From positions 1 through 36,424 of the forward strand of contig CALAGB010000229.1 of the NCBI GenBank assembly GCA_937891245.1: a stretch of DNA of 36,424 nt, in the 5' to 3' direction. Below, piece after piece: positions 1 through 6,822 of this stretch. The notes below the pieces were generated by a model. It was not told the origin of the DNA, made no database searches, and worked only from the letters and a program-made list of their open reading frames with translations. The position numbers were made by a program, and so were the translations under genes. Positions within the stretch are counted from its first letter, which is position 1. Each line of letters opens with the position of its first letter. The stretch comes from an uncultured Thermomicrobiales bacterium (GTDB lineage: Bacteria > Chloroflexota > Chloroflexia > Thermomicrobiales > Thermomicrobiaceae).

Positions 1-2
1 AC

Positions 3-932
3 GAGCAGACGAGCGTCTCCCAGATGGAGCAGCCGATTCCGGTCGGCACCGGTTCCGGCTTCATTTATGACGATCAGGGCCACATTCTGACGAACAACCA
101 TGTCGTGGAAGGCGCTCAGAGTCTGGTCGTGACGCTCCCCGACGGCCGGACGTTCAAGGATAAGGACGTCAAGGTGGTCGGCACCGATCCACAGACCGAC
201 CTGGCCGTATTGCAGATCACCGGCAGCAACCTACCGACCGTCAAGCTGGGCAATTCGTCCGAGATGCAGGTTGGGCAGTGGGTAGTCGCCGTTGGCTACG
301 CGCTGGCGCTCGAAGGACAGCCAACCGTGACATCCGGTGTCGTGAGCGCGGTCGACCGCACCGTGCAGGAGCCGGGCAATGACAGCGGCAATCCGTTCCA
401 GCAGCAGCAAGCCGGTCCGTTCCTGTTCGACGTCATCCAGACCGACGCGGCGATCAACCCCGGCAACTCGGGTGGGCCGTTGGTGAATCTCAACGGCGAG
501 GTCATCGGCATCAATACGCTCGAAGCGGGTAGTGCTGAGCCGGGCGTGCAGGCGCAGGGCATCGGCTTTGCCATCGCCATCGACACGGCCAAGAAGATCG
601 CCAATGAGATCGTCACCACCGGGCACGCGACACACCCGTTCGTTGGCGTCAACTATCTCGCGCTTTCGCCGGCCGCCGCGGCGCAGTTGGACATCACCGC
701 TACGCAGGGCGCCTTGATCGAGAGCGTCGTCAATGGCTCGCCGGCCGAAAGCGCCGGTTTGCAGAAGGGCGACGTCGTAACGAAGATCGACGGCACGGAA
801 TTGAAGACCGAATCAGCCTTCGCCGAGATTATCGACAGCCATGAACCGGGTGACGTCGTCAGTCTCACCGTGGAACGAAACGGTCAGGAGATGACGATCA
901 AGGTCACCCTCGGGACGCGCCCTTCCTCGTAA
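3..932 (+). CDS. HtrA/DegP-type serine protease with PDZ domain (5' end outside window)
   Basis: Trypsin-like (S1C) protease of the HtrA/DegP/DegQ family, probably acting on misfolded or surface proteins outside the cytoplasm. Counting from the first ATG (position 24), the catalytic triad is visible: His26 in TNNHVV, Asp59 in DPQTDLAVL and Ser149 in NPGNSGGPL. A single PDZ domain follows (about residues 205-300; GALIESVVNGSPAESAGLQKGDVVTKIDG). The frame stays open leftwards to the window edge (EQTSVSQ precedes the ATG), and the protease fold would normally begin earlier. The true start, with a signal peptide or membrane anchor, therefore most likely lies upstream and ATG 24 is internal. The gene ends in TAA and is followed 21 nt later by a strong hairpin terminator, so it is the last gene of its transcript. 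A Gln-rich loop (FQQQQ, about 125-129) lies before the serine motif. Confidence 0.93.
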   Translation, partial: EQTSVSQMEQPIPVGTGSGFIYDDQGHILTNNHVVEGAQSLVVTLPDGRTFKDKDVKVVGTDPQTDLAVLQITGSNLPTVKLGNSSEMQVGQWVVAVGYALALEGQPTVTSGVVSAVDRTVQEPGNDSGNPFQQQQAGPFLFDVIQTDAAINPGNSGGPLVNLNGEVIGINTLEAGSAEPGVQAQGIGFAIAIDTAKKIANEIVTTGHATHPFVGVNYLALSPAAAAQLDITATQGALIESVVNGSPAESAGLQKGDVVTKIDGTELKTESAFAEIIDSHEPGDVVSLTVERNGQEMTIKVTLGTRPSS

Positions 933-953
933 GGCGCACAACAGCGAATTCAC

Positions 954-981
954 AAAGGCGCGGCTATCCAGCCGCGCCTTT
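954..981 (+). terminator. Rho-independent-type terminator after the HtrA gene
   Basis: Perfect 12-bp stem (AAAGGCGCGGCT / AGCCGCGCCTTT) with a four-base loop, ending in TTT. It lies 22 nt after the protease stop codon. The U-tract is short, but stem strength and position fit transcription termination. Confidence 0.8.
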
Positions 982-1039
982 CGCGTTGGGTGGCCCAGCC
1001 TACTCCGCAAGCGATGAGAGAGGCGAGCGATGAGGTGAG

Positions 1040-1268
1040 AGCCGCCGAAATAGCGTATCGCCTGCCGCTCGGCCCGGCGCAGGAGCGGGTTCGGCAGGTA
1101 ATCGTAACCGCCCGGCGGCAGAGCGATATCGCCGCCGTAGTTCAGCTTGTAGTACGAGCGGCCATGTTGTTCGGGAGTCACGCTGCCGCTGCCGTCGAGC
1201 ACCATCCGCGCCAGGGCCGGGTCGATGCCCTCCAGAAGGTACGGGTTCGGCAGATTAAGGTGAGGCAA
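1040..1268 (-). pseudogene. Unrecognised coding-like remnant
   Basis: The leftward frame from 1268 has strongly coding-like codon use (almost every codon ends in G or C) for about 75 codons. Its protein-like text includes NLPNPYLLEGIDPALARMVL and GGDIALPPGGYDYLPNP. Codon quality collapses below about 1040, and the frame then runs through the terminator of the neighbouring protease gene. There is no convincing start: the frame opens only with TTG inside the T-tract of the DUF1684 terminator, with no ribosome-binding site. I do not recognise the family. It looks like the internal or C-terminal piece of a lost gene; a short real protein starting at the ATG inside ARM is less likely. Confidence 0.3.
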
Positions 1269-1297
1269 AACAAAAACCGCGCCGGGCGGCGCGGTTT
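1267..1297 (-). terminator. Intrinsic terminator of the DUF1684 gene
   Basis: On the minus strand a perfect 10-bp stem (AAACCGCGCC / GGCGCGGTTT, four-base loop) is followed by TTTTTGTTTT-type U-rich sequence. It starts 24 nt after the DUF1684 stop codon at 1322. Confidence 0.88.
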
Positions 1298-1321
1298 ACG
1301 CGTCGGGTTGATCTCTGATAT

Positions 1322-1858
1322 TTAGGCCGAGCGATCGAAGGCGCGCTCACCCGCCCGGATCTCAACCGTCGTGCGGTTCTGGAACGGCGGGATGACGCAG
1401 ACGAAGTGATCGCCATAGGCGCAGTACGGGTTGTAAGCATAGTTGAAGTCGATAATCAACGTGCCGCGCGGCGTCTCCTGCGGATCGACATAGCGCCCCG
1501 CACCGTACGTTTCGTGGCCGGCCGTTCCATCGCGGAACGGCAGGAAATAGCGGCCGCGCCCCTGCTCGCGGAAGACGACGAAGCGCACCGTCTCGCCCGC
1601 GATCGGGATCTCCACCCAGCCGGCCGGTATATACGTCTTCGCCTCGTCGGTGCCGGTACCGACTTCAATCGGCGCCAAATCCAGCGTCGCCTCTTCCAAC
1701 GTCACTTCAAAGCGGAGCGCCGGATCCTCCGGATAATAGTCGAGCGCCGAGAACGACGCTTTCTGCTCGGGAATCAACGGTGAATTCTGGTGTTCCCGAA
1801 AATACGAATCGCGATTCGCCCGGAACCGCCCCAGCCGGGATGTCGCCTGTGTTGCCAT
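1322..1858 (-). CDS. DUF1684 family protein
   Basis: A 178-residue cytosolic protein of the DUF1684 family, function unknown. The C-terminal half carries the family's hallmark sequence: FRDGTAGHETYGAGRYVDP, then a hydrophobic strand and DFNYAYNPYCAYGDHFVCVIPP near residues 135-160. The N-terminal half (RFRANRDSYFREHQNSPL, then YYPEDPALRF) matches the usual opening of such proteins. The start at 1858 (ATG, MATQATSRLGRF) is preferred over longer frames because GGAAGG lies a few bases upstream and the upstream residues look non-coding. The gene is monocistronic and ends in a strong terminator. No signal peptide is visible. The family is often fused or adjacent to metabolic enzymes, but nothing here indicates a pathway. 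Confidence 0.85.
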   Translation of the reverse strand: MATQATSRLGRFRANRDSYFREHQNSPLIPEQKASFSALDYYPEDPALRFEVTLEEATLDLAPIEVGTGTDEAKTYIPAGWVEIPIAGETVRFVVFREQGRGRYFLPFRDGTAGHETYGAGRYVDPQETPRGTLIIDFNYAYNPYCAYGDHFVCVIPPFQNRTTVEIRAGERAFDRSA

Positions 1859-2083
1859 TGCGGCCCTTCCATGTTCGCTGTCGGATGACCGATCTCTGCT
1901 GCCCACCACCTTCATTTTACGACAGCACGCCAGAGTACGTACGACCACCGGCATACTGGTCGGGATGACAAGGTGGGGAGGGATGGCCTGGATCCTCGAT
2001 TGCACTTCGTACCAATTTCAGGCGGAGATGTCACAAAAACGACACGTCATGCACTATGTAGAGTGAAGGGGGGGAAGACGAGC

Positions 2084-2580
2084 GTGCCTCACTCCGCCGC
2101 CAGGGCATGGGAACTTGGCCAGTCGGATGTCGAACTGATCGCGGCGGCCCGCTCGGGTTCGACCCTGGCCTTCGAGGTGCTCGCCGACCGTTATTACCTG
2201 GTCATTCAGCAGTACCTTATTCGTCAGACCGGTGATCCGGAACTTGCGGCCGATAGCGAATTCCGGAGGATCGCCCCCTGATCGCCTGGCTCTACCTGAT
2301 CGCGCGCAACAACCTTCGTCCGATCCGACGGCAGCAACGACGCTTCCAGTTCCTCTCGATCGATCGACTGCTGCGGACGATCAGCGCCTCCTTCCCGGCG
2401 TTGCACCAGCGTGACATCGCGCTTGATGCCGGCGATCAGGATCTGATCCAACAGACGCTCAACCGGCTCGCACCAGCGGTCCCTGCTGACACCATCGCTC
2501 ATTCCAAAAGTTCCTTCCTCCCCATCCTTCCTCAGTTGGCCGCCTGGGCTGTCCCCGCACCCAGGCGGCTCCCTCTTTAA
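2084..2580 (+). pseudogene. Broken ECF-type RNA polymerase sigma factor gene
   Basis: The first frame, from GTG 2084 (preceded by a purine-rich GGGGGGAAGA site), gives a typical sigma region 2 start: DVELIAAARSGSTLAFEVLADRYY, then LIRQTGDPELAAD. Right after this (about 2260-2275) the expected QETFLRAYR-type segment is missing and the frame shifts by one. From 2275 a second frame continues region 2 as LIAWLYLIARNNLRPIRRQQRR, then degenerates and stops at 2580. No region 4 helix-turn-helix is present. A deletion plus frameshift within region 2 and loss of region 4 would abolish sigma activity. A second, intact ECF gene lies at 15224. Confidence is high that this is a sigma relic and moderate about the exact ends. 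Confidence 0.75.
2539..2577 (+). terminator. Hairpin with terminator character inside the sigma relic
   Basis: Perfect 10-bp arms GCCGCCTGGG / CCCAGGCGGC with an 11-base loop, followed by TCCCTCTTT. It may be a terminator that moved into, or was exposed by, decay of the sigma gene. It lies 160 nt ahead of the next operon. Confidence 0.5.
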
Positions 2581-2735
2581 CGGGAGATTGCGAACGCGCT
2601 CTTGACGGCATGCCCTCGCCGCCCTACGCTTCCCGCAAACCGGCACGATCGAACGCGCGGGCGTCATCGCGGCAGGTCAGTCTGGCCAGCCGGAGCAGCA
2701 CGCGCTCGCGCGAAGAACCCGATGGAGCACCCTCC

Positions 2736-3248
2736 ATGCCTGTCTCGGTGAAACATTCGCAACTGATTTATGATGCGCTGAAAGCGTGCGACGTTCAGCT
2801 CGTCTCGGCGCTACCGGAAACCTGGCTCGTCCATCTGATCCATATGGCCGAGGACGATCCGGAGATGACGCTTGTGCGGCTGGCGAAGGAAGAGGAAGGC
2901 GTCGGCATTTCGGCCGGGGCGCATCTGGCCGGGGTCAAATCGGCGATGCTGATGCAGAACCACGGCTTCCTGGCCAGCATCAACGGCATTGTCTCGCTGG
3001 CGCACCTCTACCACATCCCACTGCTCATGCTGATCAGCTACCGCGGCGAATTCGGCGAGCGCGATCCCTGGCAGACCCAGGGCGGCATGTCGACCGAGCC
3101 GCTCTTACGCAGTCTCGGCATCCCCTACGACCGGCTCGACGATCCGACGCACGTCGCCTCGCGCATCGCCAAGGCGCAGACGCTGGCCGAATCGTCGCTC
3201 TCGCCGGTGGCGTTGCTGCTCGGCCGTGATTTGATGTGGGAGGACTAA
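2736..3248 (+). CDS. ThDP-dependent 2-oxoacid decarboxylase, alpha (pyrimidine-binding) subunit, ComD-like
   Basis: A 170-residue protein matching the N-terminal (PYR) domain of sulfopyruvate/phosphonopyruvate decarboxylases, here a separate subunit as in ComD. The segment LAKEEEGVGISAGAHLAG (about 52-69) carries the glutamate that activates the thiamine ring, and LMQNHGFLASINGI follows. The ThDP diphosphate-binding GDG motif is absent; it sits in the next gene, so the two should form one enzyme. The start at 2736 (ATG, MPVSVKHS) has GGAG about nine bases upstream; the longer open frame upstream is Arg/Ser-rich and looks non-coding. Its stop overlaps the next start (TAATG). The substrate is probably an aryl- or alkyl-2-oxoacid. 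The downstream cyclase hints at an aromatic 2-oxoacid rather than sulfopyruvate, but that is inference. Confidence 0.82.
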   Translation: MPVSVKHSQLIYDALKACDVQLVSALPETWLVHLIHMAEDDPEMTLVRLAKEEEGVGISAGAHLAGVKSAMLMQNHGFLASINGIVSLAHLYHIPLLMLISYRGEFGERDPWQTQGGMSTEPLLRSLGIPYDRLDDPTHVASRIAKAQTLAESSLSPVALLLGRDLMWED

Positions 3249-3823
3249 TGCTGCGTATCGACGCCATGCGGGCGATCTATCCCGACCTCGAACAGTGCGT
3301 CGTCGTGACGATCATGGGCGCCGTCTCGGCCGAATTGCAGTCGATCGGCCACCGCCCCAACTTCTTCTATCTCCAGCACGCCATGGGGCTGGCATCCTCG
3401 ATGGGCCTCGGCATCGCGCTCAGCCGCCCAGAACTGCCGGTCGTCGTGCTCGATGGCGACGGCTCGATTCTGATGAACCTCGGCAGCCTGACAACGCTGG
3501 CACGTTATCGCCCGAAGAACCTGATTCATGTCGTCTTCGATAACGAGAGCCTGCTGTCGGTCGGCGGCTTCCCGACCGCGACCTCGACCGGCAGCGACAT
3601 CGCCGAGATGGCGGCCTCGGCCGGCATCCCCAACACCTGTAACGTCGACAACCTCGGTGCTTTTACCGATTCATTTGCCACGGCCCGCGCGGCGGGTGAA
3701 CTGTCGACGATCGTGGCCAAGGTCGAGGCAAAGGGGCCGCCGGTCTTCCTGACCGACCTGCCGTTGCTGGAGAATCGCTTCCAGTTCCAGCGCCATCTAC
3801 GGAATCTGCGCGCGACCGGCTAG
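3248..3823 (+). CDS. ThDP-dependent 2-oxoacid decarboxylase, beta (ThDP-binding) subunit, ComE-like
   Basis: A 191-residue protein corresponding to the C-terminal (PP) domain of sulfopyruvate/phosphonopyruvate decarboxylases. The ThDP motif starts at GDGSILMNLGSL and closes at FDNESLLSVGG, binding Mg-diphosphate. The upstream stretch FFYLQHAMGLASSMGLGIALS is the usual glycine-rich approach. The ATG at 3248 overlaps the stop of the alpha gene by one base (TAATG), indicating translational coupling and a probable 1:1 complex. A slightly longer frame from 3236 would lie inside the alpha gene and is not preferred. No membrane segments or signal are seen. The pair is in an operon with the cyclase-family hydrolase 29 nt downstream. 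Confidence 0.85.
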   Translation: MLRIDAMRAIYPDLEQCVVVTIMGAVSAELQSIGHRPNFFYLQHAMGLASSMGLGIALSRPELPVVVLDGDGSILMNLGSLTTLARYRPKNLIHVVFDNESLLSVGGFPTATSTGSDIAEMAASAGIPNTCNVDNLGAFTDSFATARAAGELSTIVAKVEAKGPPVFLTDLPLLENRFQFQRHLRNLRATG

Positions 3824-3852
3824 CCGGTGCAGCAATCGACAAGGAGTGTCCG

Positions 3853-4632
3853 ATGTCTTCTCTCCTGAATGACCTGGTTGCGGCCCTCTCGAGCGGTCAG
3901 CTCCGTGTGATCGATCTGACGCAGCCGCTGGAACCGTCCACGCCGGTCATCGAACTGCCGCCGATGTTCGCACCCTCGCCCGGCTTTTCGATCGAACAGA
4001 TTTCGCGTTACGACGAGGCCGGCCCAGGCTGGTACTGGAACACGATTCAGCTTGGCGAGCACACCGGCACGCATTTCGACGCACCGGTCCACTGGGTGAC
4101 CGGCAAGGATCTGCCGAACAACCCCTGCGACACGATTCCACCAGCACACTTCGTCGGCCCCGCCTGCGTCATCGACGTCTGTACCCAATGCACCGAGAAC
4201 TCCGACTATCTGCTGACGGTCGACGACCTGCTTTCCTGGGAAGCGGAACATGGCCGTGTGCCGTCCGGCGCCTGGCTGCTGCTGCGCACCGGCTGGGCCG
4301 AACGCACTGACCCGAAGGAGTTCTTCAACGTCGACGAAAACGGCGCGCATACACCCGGGTTCGATCAGGCGACGTCGCTCCTGCTGGCGACCGAGCGCGA
4401 TGTGCTCGGTGTCGGCGTCGAGACGGTTGGCACTGACGCCGGTCAGGCTGGCACCTTCAACCCAGCCTTCCCCAACCACGCGACGATGCACGGCCACGGC
4501 AAATACGGCCTCACCAGCCTCTGCCATCTCGACCAACTGCCGCCGACCGGCGCCGTCCTCATCGCCGCGCCGCTCAAGATCGTCGACGGCAGCGGCAGCC
4601 CGGTACGGGTGCTGGCGATCGTGGAGGGGTAA
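3853..4632 (+). CDS. Cyclase-family metal hydrolase, isatin hydrolase-like
   Basis: A 259-residue member of the cyclase superfamily (PF04199; kynurenine formamidase, isatin hydrolase and relatives), which hydrolyse cyclic or acyl amides with a divalent metal. The family motif is clear: His70-x3-His74-x-Asp76-x3-His80 in HTGTHFDAPVH. The preceding GWYWN segment and the following WVTGKD resemble isatin-hydrolase-type members more than short kynurenine formamidases. ATG 3853 has AAGGAG seven bases upstream. It is the third gene of the decarboxylase operon. Isatin hydrolase makes isatinate, an aryl-2-oxoacid, so a downstream ThDP decarboxylase acting on it would be coherent. This pathway link is inference; the superfamily call is firm. 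Confidence 0.85.
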   Translation: MSSLLNDLVAALSSGQLRVIDLTQPLEPSTPVIELPPMFAPSPGFSIEQISRYDEAGPGWYWNTIQLGEHTGTHFDAPVHWVTGKDLPNNPCDTIPPAHFVGPACVIDVCTQCTENSDYLLTVDDLLSWEAEHGRVPSGAWLLLRTGWAERTDPKEFFNVDENGAHTPGFDQATSLLLATERDVLGVGVETVGTDAGQAGTFNPAFPNHATMHGHGKYGLTSLCHLDQLPPTGAVLIAAPLKIVDGSGSPVRVLAIVEG

Positions 4633-4639
4633 CGAGCAG

Positions 4640-4841
4640 CCCTCACCCCCAGCCGGTCCCTCTCCCGAACTCCCTCCCCATGGGCGGGAGAACCATCTCT
4701 CAATTCTGGGAGAGGGGAGGAATCGAGCGGCTTAAGCCACGCTTATCCCCTTCCCCCTACACACGCAGCATGGAACACGACCAACTTCCCCCAAGACACC
4801 TCTCTCCCGTCGCGAACGGGAGAGGGGCCGGGGGTGAGGGC
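4640..4841 (+). repeat. Palindromic dispersed repeat, copy A
   Basis: A 202-bp spacer whose ends are inverted copies of about 23 bp (CCCTCACCCCCAGCC... at 4640 and ...GGCCGGGGGTGAGGG ending 4840). An internal hairpin of nine paired bases lies at 4802-4824 (CTCTCCCGT / ACGGGAGAG), and a CAATTCTGGGAGAGGGG block near 4700. Related blocks occur at 23259-23400, including the AACACGACCAACTTCC segment in inverted orientation. It carries no gene and resembles a REP/MITE-type element. It sits between convergent genes. Confidence 0.75.
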
Positions 4842-4849
4842 CTCCCCGA

Positions 4850-5785
4850 CTACCCGTATGCCCCCAATATCGCCTCCACCTGCTCCTTTATCGCCACAAT
4901 CAGCTCCTCCGGAGATTCGACGATCGCTTCGGTGCCGACCGGCAGGAGCTGGGCGGCGAACCAGGTGACTTCGGAGGCAGGGATGTTTCCTTCGATGACA
5001 CCGCCGGAACTGGTTTCGCGGATGTCGTCGAAGAGGGCGCGCAGGTTGAAGTTCTTGAGGCCACGCCGTGTCACGCGGATACGGAGCGGCAGGCCGCTGC
5101 CGTCGTCGTGCTCGACGATATCGAACCAGTTGTCGAGCGAAATATGCTCCGGTCGCTCGAACCCTTCGACGCGTTCCAGCGTCAGTATTCGATCAACGCG
5201 CAGCGAGAGGTTACGATCGCGCTTGTCGTCGTGGCAGGCGCAATACCAGTAGCCATCCGAGGCGAAGAGGCCGAAGGGAAAGATCACGCGGGTCGAGTGC
5301 CCCGAGCGGCCGTCGTAGTCAATCCGCAGGTGCACGCCGTCGAGCGCGGCCTGCAAGAGATCGGGCAGGAACGGGACATCGGTGCGCGGCGGACGGCTGA
5401 TGATCGCCACGTGGCGCCGCAGCCGGTCAAGCTCCTGCACCGTTTCGGCCGGCAGCGCTGCGCGAAGGCGGGTCACTGCCGAGAGATTCTGTTCCGAAAA
5501 GGGCGATTGGGCGTAGCGCAAGAAGCCTTCGTAGGAGATCAGCATGCCGAGCGCTTCGTCGACTGTGAGCGAGAGCGGCAAGAGACGGCGATCGCGAATC
5601 AGCGAATAGCCGCCGCCGGGGCCGGGCCGCGAGGCGAGCGGCACGCCCATCTCCGACAGCGCCAGGAGATCGCGCTGCATCGTGCGACGAGAAACGCCGA
5701 ATTCCTCGGCCAGCTCATCGACCGAGAAACGCGCTTTGGCTTCCAGCCGGAGCAGTAGCTCCAGAATACGGGTCGCGCGCGACAT
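4850..5785 (-). CDS. YafY-type transcriptional regulator with HTH and WYL domains
   Basis: A 311-residue DNA-binding regulator. Residues about 3-60 form a DeoR/HTH_11-type winged helix (ILELLLRLEAKARFSVDELAEEFGVSRRTMQRDLLALSEMGVPL), followed by a glycine-rich GPGGGYSL wing. The WYL domain (about 140-210) includes LRIDYDGRSG, PFGLFASDGYWYCACHDD and SLRVDRI. The C-terminal WCX extension runs to residue 311. WYL proteins usually sense nucleotides or other small ligands and repress or activate neighbours. The ATG at 5785 has GGGGAC just upstream. The gene is divergent from the one at 5914, with a 17-bp inverted repeat in between (5807-5823) that could be its operator. Downstream it converges on repeat copy A. 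Confidence 0.9.
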   Translation of the reverse strand: MSRATRILELLLRLEAKARFSVDELAEEFGVSRRTMQRDLLALSEMGVPLASRPGPGGGYSLIRDRRLLPLSLTVDEALGMLISYEGFLRYAQSPFSEQNLSAVTRLRAALPAETVQELDRLRRHVAIISRPPRTDVPFLPDLLQAALDGVHLRIDYDGRSGHSTRVIFPFGLFASDGYWYCACHDDKRDRNLSLRVDRILTLERVEGFERPEHISLDNWFDIVEHDDGSGLPLRIRVTRRGLKNFNLRALFDDIRETSSGGVIEGNIPASEVTWFAAQLLPVGTEAIVESPEELIVAIKEQVEAILGAYG

Positions 5786-5806
5786 GCCGTCCCCGTCCGC
5801 GAATTC

Positions 5807-5823
5807 GTGACGCGATCTGTCAC
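5807..5823. promoter_or_regulatory. Inverted repeat, candidate operator of the WYL regulator
   Basis: GTGAC-N7-GTCAC (GTGACGCGATCTGTCAC) lies 22 bases upstream of the WYL gene start in the 128-bp divergent intergenic region. Its position fits autoregulation and control of the gene at 5914. The arms are only five bases, so chance is possible. Confidence 0.3.
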
Positions 5824-5913
5824 CATTGTACGTTATTCTGGAACACGAGCGCCGATCACGATCCGTCGAAAACCGGCGCTCCGGTTGATTTCTGTTCTGA
5901 GAGGAGCCAAATC

Positions 5914-6819
5914 GTGCTCACGCACGCCAACCTCGATGCGGCTGAAACTTTCATCTGGAATACCGCCCGCGTCATCGATCGTCGTCGCTTCGAGTACCTC
6001 TTCAAAAACGGTGAGGCCGAGCCGGTCGTCGATGCGCTCCGCGCCTATCGCAACACCGATGGCGGCTTCGGCCACGCGCTGGAGCCGGATGATCGTGGTT
6101 CCGAGAGCCAGCCGCTTCCCGCGCTCACCGCACTGCACCTACTCGACGAGGCCGGGCACTTCGATGACCCAATGGTGGCCGCATTGCTCGATTGGTTCGT
6201 CGCCAACAGCACGCCGGATGGCGCCCTGCCGAGCGGCATACCGACCGCGCGCGACTACCCGCATGCGCCCTGGTGGAACATCCCCGAAGGGGAGCCGGCC
6301 GGCTCCCTGCTCATGACGGCCAACATCGTTGGAGTGTTGCTCAAACATGATGTCCAGCATCCGTGGGTCGAACGGGCATCCGCCTTCTGCTGGCAGGCGA
6401 TCCACGCGATCGAGACGTCACACCCGTATGAGGTCGAAGGGATGCTGGCATTCCTCGATCATACCCCCGAGCGCGCTGAAGCCGAACGTGAAGCCGCGCG
6501 ACTTGGCGAGATCGTCGACGCGCAACAACTCGTGGTCCGCGATCCCGAAACCGCTTCGCCCGATGCGTCGGTCGGCTACGGTCCTGGTGAAATTCACACG
6601 CCTCTGAACTACGCGACGCGACCAACGAGTCTCGCGCGTCGCTGGTTCAGCGACGCCGAAATCGATCACAATCTCGATCTCCGCGAACGCGAGCAGCAGG
6701 AGGACGGCGGCTGGATGTTCAACTGGGGCCAGTGGAACGCCGCCTCCACCCTCGCCTGGCGCGGCGCGCTGACCGTCGACACGCTGGCGCTACTGCGCGC
6801 CTACGGACGAATGGAGTAG
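5914..6819 (+). CDS. Prenyltransferase/squalene-cyclase-like alpha-toroid protein, function unknown
   Basis: A 301-residue soluble protein with repeats of the kind seen in terpenoid cyclase/protein prenyltransferase alpha-alpha toroids: YRNTDGGFGHALEPD (about 45-59), NSTPDGALPSG, and REREQQEDGGWMFNWGQW near the C-terminus (about 262-279). The DxDD or QW signatures needed for catalysis in squalene cyclases are not evident, so a structural or binding role is as likely as an enzymatic one. GTG 5914 is chosen because GAGGAG lies eight bases upstream. It is followed after three bases by the next gene, forming a two-gene operon divergent from the WYL regulator. No signal peptide is seen. Confidence 0.6.
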   Translation: MLTHANLDAAETFIWNTARVIDRRRFEYLFKNGEAEPVVDALRAYRNTDGGFGHALEPDDRGSESQPLPALTALHLLDEAGHFDDPMVAALLDWFVANSTPDGALPSGIPTARDYPHAPWWNIPEGEPAGSLLMTANIVGVLLKHDVQHPWVERASAFCWQAIHAIETSHPYEVEGMLAFLDHTPERAEAEREAARLGEIVDAQQLVVRDPETASPDASVGYGPGEIHTPLNYATRPTSLARRWFSDAEIDHNLDLREREQQEDGGWMFNWGQWNAASTLAWRGALTVDTLALLRAYGRME

Positions 6820-6822
6820 CCG

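Noticed and set aside
990..1325. Rightward 111-residue frame after the HtrA gene
   Set aside because: It starts inside the region just past a terminator, lacks a ribosome-binding site, and is antisense to a stretch with better coding character.
2029..2084. ECF41-type promoter (TGTCACA -35) ahead of the sigma relic
   Set aside because: The -35 text is present, but no CGTC lies at the expected 16-base spacing; the nearest CGTC is nine bases away.
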